A stretch of 7,814 nucleotides of DNA from Acidobacteriaceae bacterium (GTDB lineage Bacteria; Acidobacteriota; Terriglobia; Terriglobales; Acidobacteriaceae). Shown here one piece after another: positions 6,401-7,814 of this stretch. Each line of letters opens with the position of its first letter. The first letter of the stretch is position 1. The DNA lies in the NCBI GenBank assembly GCA_003165095.1, contig PLSH01000050.1:1-7814 (forward strand). Reading direction: 5' to 3'. The notes beneath the pieces are model-generated. The model saw only the letters and a program-made list of their open reading frames with translations, was not told the DNA's origin and did not search any database. The translations under genes and the position numbers were made by a program.

Positions 6401-7814
6401 CGCTGCGTGATGCGCTGAATACCGCATCTGGTTACGGAGCGGGCAGCATCTATTTCGACACGACGGTCTTTGCGGCCGCTAGCACCATTTCGGTAGACGT
6501 CACTGATTACGGCTCGCTCAACCCGCCATCGAACACGACCATCTATGGCCTTACCGCGGGTAGCGGCGCCACTCTCACCAACCTGGTTACAGTGAATGGC
6601 GGAGGCGCAGGCGGAACTATCTTTGTAGCGAACGCAACCAACGCGGCGATTGACAATCTGAACATCAACAACGGCTATGCCCCGGGCGGGGGCAGCGGCG
6701 GAGCCATCACCAACTTCGGGTCGCTCACCATCTCCGGCTCTTCGTTCACCGGCAATCAGGCCACGGGTTCCGGCGGAGGCATCTACAACGGCGGCACTTT
6801 GACGGTCGTGAACAGCCTGTTTTATAACAACTCCGCTACAGGCGGCAATGGCGGAGCCATCGATAACACCTGCATTTACGGCTGCGGCGCTACCACGGTA
6901 TCGAACAGCACGTTCTACCAGAACACAGCGGTCAATGGCGGTGGCGGTTATGGTGGGGCAATCAACAACGTCGGCAACGGCTCCGTCACGGTGACGGTCA
7001 ACAACAGCACAATTGTTGGAAACTCCACCGACAACAGCAACCCCATCGAAATGTACCCTGGTAGCGGTGGCGGCGGCGGCATCAACAGTCAATACTCCTT
7101 GTACCTCGCCAATAATGTCATTACGGGAAACACAATCATCGGCTCCGGCGAAGATGACCTTGACGACAGCATTTCGAATAGCAACTACTGGACGGGGAAC
7201 AATCTTACGACCGGCAACAACATTATTAACGGCAACCTGATCGGCATTTGGAATGGCGAGACGGAGAACGGCACCAACGTCGCCCTGGCTCCTTTCGGCA
7301 ACTACGGCGGCCCGACGCAGACCATGATTCCATTGCCGGGCAGCGTGGCGATTTGCGCGGGCATTGCGATCGGCACGACGACCGACCAGCGCGGTGACCC
7401 GATGCAGCCAACCGGCGGCTACTGCCCGTCGGGCACGGTGGACGCCGGCTCCGTTCAAACCAACTATGCGCTCGCCTTCACGACCCAGCCGCCGTCAAGC
7501 GTAACCGTGAATCTGCCCATCTCGCCCGCGCCCGTGGTCAGTTTGACAGAAAGCGGCACGGCGGCCACTTTTGCAACCGGCACAGTGACCATGACCGACA
7601 GCGCCAGCCTGCTGACCGGAACCACATCGGAAGGTCTCACTTCCGGTTCAGCCACATTCAGCAACCTGGTCATTCCCTCGGGAGCCAATAACGACATATT
7701 TGCGGCGACGCTGGCGCTCAATCCGCCGTTGAATCTAACCGCAACAGCAACCGTTGGCGTGACCGTGCTCCCGAGCCCGGCCGTGCTCTATTCTCCAGCT
7801 CCCAACGTAGGCAC
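280..7814 (+). CDS. Giant secreted Ig-like repeat / FG-GAP (VCBS) / CSLREA beta-helix surface protein, 3' end outside the window
   Basis: Frame 1 is open from 67 to 7814 without a stop; from GTG 280 this gives 2,511 codons and the gene continues. Start choice: GTG 280 has GAGG six bases upstream, follows a good promoter and places a signal peptide at the N-terminus. ATG 91 is a longer alternative (63 more residues), but it begins inside the integrase remnant and upstream of the promoter. Domain order (residues): signal peptide 1-48; Ig 49-158; Ig split by seven FG-GAP/VCBS blades, about 155-702; six Big_3-type Ig 704-1311; CSLREA, beta-helix and anchor-Q-like 1312-1705; Ig-like 1706-1802; He_PIG 1803-1898; Ig 1899-2001; second CSLREA, beta-helix and anchor-Q-like 2002-2396; Ig-like 2397 onward. 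The protein is rich in Thr, Ser, Asn and Gly and poor in Lys and Cys, as usual for exported beta-sheet proteins. Inferred role: extracellular adhesion or structure with calcium binding. No enzyme active site seen; true function and mode of anchoring unknown because the C-terminus is missing. Confidence 0.93.
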   Translation, partial: MHRFNCLVYFRKSLRVPFFCAPGTRVSGPVAAFLSLLGLFSLAASVSAQVPTLTALTVTNTGGSTVTSVDTGTVVVLTATVTKAGGGNVTLGTVNFCDTVSPHCEDEYLAGSAQLRSNGTAVLKFKPAPGEHVYQAFFHGTTSNAASTSDAQSLTVTAGPFNTSTAISYFSYPLSFAYGLTGTVTSVNSPPFSPTGTIDFLDTTNSNYVLASAALIAGANTSSLSSYLTYGAGYQPSLIAVADMNQDGIPDLVVADYSVEPESQGGAVSYSAINVLLGKGDGTFEAAIGSPIIGVEPQAIAVGDMNGDGYPDVVVVSSYSPTVYVFLNDGKGDGGLTGPNTYNFWDPNDNNRMGEIGSVALGDVNGDGKLDAILTFPYPDYYMGTSCEGGLTCEIFGVMYGNGDGTLQMSSTANPPPWVPVFSDGFGITGTVEQSTVALADLNGDGKLDVVNVELDAETAQPYVSVMLGHGDGSFAAPVLYNIGGYGAGAVAVGDFNGDGIPDLVVTGYGAAGGMSSTIGVLYGNGDGTFQAIESYTIPSAEVPISVSTADMNGDGYLDAVTANKDSSISILYGNGTSPSSGGFCGPFGIGCGGGGGGTPFSSASNFPASLQGAQVLSSDIPTPGIAAVGDFNGDGVIDVAVPNYSTGDANVLLGSITSTATATYQPILIIGKSGSTDSIESQYQGDAYFGPSTSGTVSLQTAPATTSLALQSNASTVTVGDQVTLTATIIPGSAQGHSPSNLVTFSSNGTSIGQVTPSNGVAVLTPNLEVVQTDTITATYAGDNNFAGSSSTALVQITVQKEATTLTLQVCNFVGTAWVCPATTSNYGGEIQFTASLTPFNVAGGPSSDNETVTFYNNGKTVLGTATLTSGTATLQLDQPAAGVYSVTASYGGDASFDASSTSPAATMTVQQVTPSVTLGISPAPVGNSPTSISQFGQPVYLSASFNTYPYNVAGETVTFYNGTTVVNTAKFGSQSGPAMLTLSNLPVGTYSFKASYPGDSNWNSTNTSTAALAVQTLPTALTIITSSGSSIYGNPITLQAQLEPFNVTGVGGNTTDGETITFYQNGVNIGSSTLTHGATIFTAPLPPVGTDSFTASYAGDASFAASGTSPAVSFMVGKASTTMGITTNALNGNIGSGQPITLTATVAPSTATGTVAFYNGSTDIGSGTLSNGVATYTLSNGLAEGNYTFKAIYGGDTNYSGSTSSPTASLTVLQATTLTLTVSPANFAAVNQSVTITATLSPYSVSSNEYVNLLNGTSTINDAPLVNGVVTFSYPNGLQQGSYSFTAVYDGDGVLAGSTSAPVAFSVATVENFVVNVDTDDSGTAGNCTPLSSTTSNTKDSACSLRDALLAAASAPEGANITFDVNHFSAPDTITLTNGTLTVPTNTTLTAPTSGSGPNLTNLVTVNGNGTSIYQTSTTVFAVTGTGTAMSNLIITGGWPLRNYGGSSNGGGIANSGSLVLTNSTITNNGALNFGGGIYNTGTLTVVGCTFAGNTGAADGIGDGGGIDNASGTLTVINSTFANNATPDGWGGGIAVDAGTATITNSTISANLANGGGGGISTVVPNSEGITSNGGTVTLANTIVNGNSDFLSDIDDGTVPYTDKGGNNIGFLNRTAPAVNDPNLMTLGPLGNYGGPTQTMLPLPGSSVICGGTYGNSESLWTNPINIDQRGYPNLNTAYYFLLPYSADVPEGCVDAGAVQTNYTSVQFQQSSYTGVAGGAVTPAVTVSVTENGANRGGVPLTLSYSGLGNLSGNTATTVDGAGATFSGLSVDTAGSGTLSTTFYVVGTKPLSASTSLTVLAPLQISPGSETISAVPAVPLSQTFSVSGGSGHYQLTSSGTLPSGLTLTPSGTVTGSSWTLSGTPTQNGSYSFTLSATDANNSYLTISQNYTVTVAPATTTTLAASPASPAPYGQTVTLTATVSSPTATGTVTFYDSGNPLASGPVSLSGGSPNTASLALNASTLGSPLAFGAHSFTAQYSGDAVNAASTSNTLAYNVNAPYFVVNTTSDDNGSVTCTALASTTSNTTDGNNGGNPGQCALRDALNTASGYGAGSIYFDTTVFAAASTISVDVTDYGSLNPPSNTTIYGLTAGSGATLTNLVTVNGGGAGGTIFVANATNAAIDNLNINNGYAPGGGSGGAITNFGSLTISGSSFTGNQATGSGGGIYNGGTLTVVNSLFYNNSATGGNGGAIDNTCIYGCGATTVSNSTFYQNTAVNGGGGYGGAINNVGNGSVTVTVNNSTIVGNSTDNSNPIEMYPGSGGGGGINSQYSLYLANNVITGNTIIGSGEDDLDDSISNSNYWTGNNLTTGNNIINGNLIGIWNGETENGTNVALAPFGNYGGPTQTMIPLPGSVAICAGIAIGTTTDQRGDPMQPTGGYCPSGTVDAGSVQTNYALAFTTQPPSSVTVNLPISPAPVVSLTESGTAATFATGTVTMTDSASLLTGTTSEGLTSGSATFSNLVIPSGANNDIFAATLALNPPLNLTATATVGVTVLPSPAVLYSPAPNVG
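424..753 (+). other. Ig-like domain 1 (Big_3-type, first domain of the mature protein)
   Basis: Residues about 49-158 start with P-T-L-T-A-L-T-V-T, continue with VVVLTATVT and end with the strand S-L-T-V-T. The segment V-N-F-C-D...H-C-E-D (559-597) has two Cys seven residues apart, which could form a disulphide in the exported protein. The final 'Y-x-G-D' loop of its relatives is replaced by F-F-H-G-T-T. This is the usual opening domain of acidobacterial Ig-repeat giants as I recall them. Confidence 0.65.
742..960 (+). other. Ig-like domain 2, N-terminal half (split by the propeller)
   Basis: Residues about 155-227 show a Big_3 start (T-S-T-A-I-S, then G-L-T-G-T-V-T) and the middle strand T-G-T-I-D-F-L-D followed by Y-V-L-A-S-A-A-L. 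The expected closing strands with 'Y-x-G-D' are missing here. The chain passes straight into the first FG-GAP blade, and the missing end reappears at 2251-2385. Confidence 0.6.
1522..1529 (+). repeat. C8 homopolymer inside the coding frame
   Basis: Eight consecutive C bases encode part of N-P-P-P-W in the loop between propeller blades 3 and 4. A gain or loss of one base would shift the frame and truncate the protein. The frame is intact as given. Confidence 0.8.
2050..2072 (+). repeat. G-run tract encoding polyglycine, G-quadruplex-like
   Basis: Four G-runs lie close together: GGG (2050-2052) and GGGGG at 2056-2060, 2062-2066 and 2068-2072, separated by 3, 1 and 1 bases. This satisfies the usual G-quadruplex consensus on the sense strand. 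The last three runs form a 6-bp unit (GGGGGC) repeated three times. The tract encodes a cysteine followed by six glycines in the linker between blades 6 and 7. Confidence 0.7.
2251..2388 (+). other. Ig-like domain 2, C-terminal half (resumes after the propeller)
   Basis: Right after blade 7 the chain reads S-T-A-T-A-T-Y and then E-S-Q-Y-Q-G-D-A-Y-F-G-P-S-T-S-G-T-V-S-L. These are the closing strands of a Big_3-type Ig domain ('Y-x-G-D' loop at 2329-2340), with no opening half of its own. It fits the half left open at 742-960. Confidence 0.6.
2389..4212 (+). repeat. Six tandem Big_3-type Ig-like domains
   Basis: Residues 704-1311 hold six Ig-like units of about 95-111 residues, with approximate starts at 2389, 2686, 3019, 3331, 3640 and 3928. 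Each has a 'T-T-L-x-L' opening, a 'G-x-x-V/I-T-L-T-A-x' strand, mostly a 'V-T-F-Y-N/Q-G' strand, a 'G-x-Y-S-F-x-A-x-Y-x-G-D' closing hairpin and an 'L-T-V-Q' end. The Y-x-G-D motifs are at 2620, 2953, 3271, 3574, 3862 and 4150 (codon starts), spaced 288-333 bp. Units are diverged from one another, so this is an old expansion. The second unit has a Cys pair (V-C-N-F...W-V-C, about 2710-2745) that could form a disulphide. Likely a rigid extracellular stalk. Confidence 0.85.
4213..5394 (+). other. Module A: CSLREA motif, right-handed beta-helix and choice-of-anchor-Q-like segment
   Basis: Residues 1312-1705. N-F-V-V-N-V-D-T-D-D-S-G leads into the CSLREA-type motif C-S-L-R-D-A-L (4312-4332), with a partner Cys at 4267. 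A beta-helix follows, whose coils carry G-G-G-I at 4633, 4708, 4795, 4876 and about 4951, one coil every 25-29 residues, and N-S-T-I/F Asn-ladder segments (polymorphic-membrane-protein-like repeats). The module ends with L-G-P-L-G-N-Y-G-G-P-T-Q-T (from 5164), I-D-Q-R-G-Y-P and V-D-A-G-A-V-Q-T-N-Y (5365-5394), which resembles the 'choice-of-anchor Q' domain. Beta-helices of this kind may bind carbohydrate or act as adhesins. No pectate-lyase catalytic residues can be assigned from sequence alone. Confidence 0.8.
5176..5205 (+). repeat. 30-bp repeat, copy 1 (anchor-Q G-N-Y-G-G-P-T-Q-T-M)
   Basis: This matches 7297-7326 at 28 of 30 bases, in the same reading frame. It is the best conserved nucleotide patch I noticed between the two beta-helix modules. 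Confidence 0.85.
5395..5685 (+). other. Ig-like domain of a different type (TENG-type) following module A
   Basis: Residues 1706-1802. Key features are T-S-V-Q-F-Q-Q-S-S-Y, V-T-V-S-V-T-E-N-G-A, a G-A-T-F-S-G-L strand and the end S-L-T-V-L-A. It lacks the Y-x-G-D loop of the Big_3-type units. A related domain with S-L-T-E-S-G-T and S-A-T-F-S-N-L follows module B at 7468, so it seems to be part of the duplicated unit. I cannot name the family with certainty. Confidence 0.55.
5686..5973 (+). other. Putative Ig domain (He_PIG type)
   Basis: Residues 1803-1898 show the He_PIG hallmarks: L-P-S-G-L-T-L-T (about 5806-5829), then L-S-G-T-P-T-Q-N-G-S-Y-S-F-T-L-S-A-T-D (about 5866-5922) and the end Y-T-V-T-V-A-P. 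This cadherin-like Ig fold is common in bacterial surface proteins. Confidence 0.8.
5974..6282 (+). other. Big_3-type Ig-like domain preceding module B
   Basis: Residues 1899-2001. It has the T-T-T-T-L-A-A-S-P start, the Y-G-Q-T-V-T-L-T-A-T-V strand, T-G-T-V-T-F-Y-D, and a closing A-H-S-F-T-A-Q-Y-S-G-D-A with Y-S-G-D at 6220-6231. It sits just before the second CSLREA motif, as the last unit of the six-domain array sits just before the first. Confidence 0.85.
6283..7467 (+). other. Module B: second CSLREA-like motif, beta-helix and choice-of-anchor-Q-like segment
   Basis: Residues 2002-2396. Y-F-V-V-N-T-T-S-D-D-N-G parallels module A. The motif is C-A-L-R-D-A-L (6397-6417), with Ala for the Ser of the family name. 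T-L-T-N-L-V-T-V-N-G matches N-L-T-N-L-V-T-V-N-G of module A. Coils carry G-G-A-I or G-G-G-I at 6697, 6772, 6850, 6952 and about 7072: five, as in module A. A Cys pair, C-I-Y-G-C (about 6871-6885), is unique to this copy. The end has F-G-N-Y-G-G-P-T-Q-T-M, T-D-Q-R-G-D-P and V-D-A-G-S-V-Q-T-N-Y (7438-7467). Same probable role as module A. Confidence 0.8.
7297..7326 (+). repeat. 30-bp repeat, copy 2 (anchor-Q G-N-Y-G-G-P-T-Q-T-M)
   Basis: Second copy of the patch at 5176-5205, with two single-base differences, both at third codon positions. Confidence 0.85.
7468..7814 (+). other. Ig-like domain after module B, cut by the right edge
   Basis: Residues 2397 onward contain L-A-F-T-T-Q-P-P-S-S, P-V-V-S-L-T-E-S-G-T, S-G-S-A-T-F-S-N-L and V-G-V-T-V-L-P, then S-P-A-V-L-Y-S-P at the edge. 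It parallels the domain at 5395-5685, so the next part of the protein may again be a He_PIG or other Ig domain. Confidence 0.55.

Noticed and set aside
6169..7458. 429-codon open frame on the minus strand
   Set aside because: It lies fully antisense to module B and the end of the preceding Ig domain, whose + strand frame encodes clear motifs. Its product is rich in Ala, Arg and Val with no recognisable domain, as expected for the complement of Thr/Asn/Gly/Ser-rich GC-rich codons.

Overview
The window is almost entirely one gene: the first about 2,511 codons of a giant, secreted, multi-domain surface protein on the + strand. The reading frame has no stop from position 67 to the right edge (7814), so the 3' end lies outside. 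The domain mix is typical of very large Ig-like-repeat proteins of soil Acidobacteriota (Terriglobia): an opening Ig domain with a 'V-N-F-C-D...H-C-E-D' stretch, an Ig domain split by FG-GAP/VCBS repeats, many 'Y-x-G-D' Ig domains, and CSLREA/beta-helix modules. The moderately high GC agrees. This assignment comes from recognising the style of the protein, not from a search.

Layout. Positions 1-151 (minus strand) hold the C-terminal part of a tyrosine recombinase that has lost its 5' end and whose catalytic His is replaced by Gln, so it is probably a dead remnant. Positions 152-279 are a short intergenic gap with a good sigma70-type promoter (TTGACT, 17 bp, TCTAAT) and a GAGG Shine-Dalgarno six bases before a GTG at 280. 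From 280 the protein runs: signal peptide (residues 1-48); Ig-like domain 1; an Ig-like domain 2 interrupted by seven FG-GAP/VCBS blades with seven Ca-binding D-x-N-x-D-G loops (probable seven-bladed beta-propeller); six tandem Big_3-type Ig domains (2389-4212); a CSLREA motif, right-handed beta-helix and choice-of-anchor-Q-like segment (4213-5394); a different Ig-like domain (5395-5685); a putative-Ig (He_PIG) domain (5686-5973); another Big_3-type Ig domain (5974-6282); a second CSLREA, beta-helix and anchor-Q module (6283-7467); and the start of a further Ig-like domain cut by the window edge.

All parts appear to serve one exported, extended, calcium-binding protein, plausibly for adhesion or cell-surface/matrix structure. 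No catalytic site is visible and the true function is unknown. The architecture type is known from this phylum. The points worth a second look are the nested propeller, the roughly 2-kb module duplication, the start-site/integrase junction, and two slippage-prone tracts (a C8 run and a G-quadruplex-like tract) inside the coding frame. All other open frames I looked at, including a 429-codon antisense one, look like shadows of this gene.
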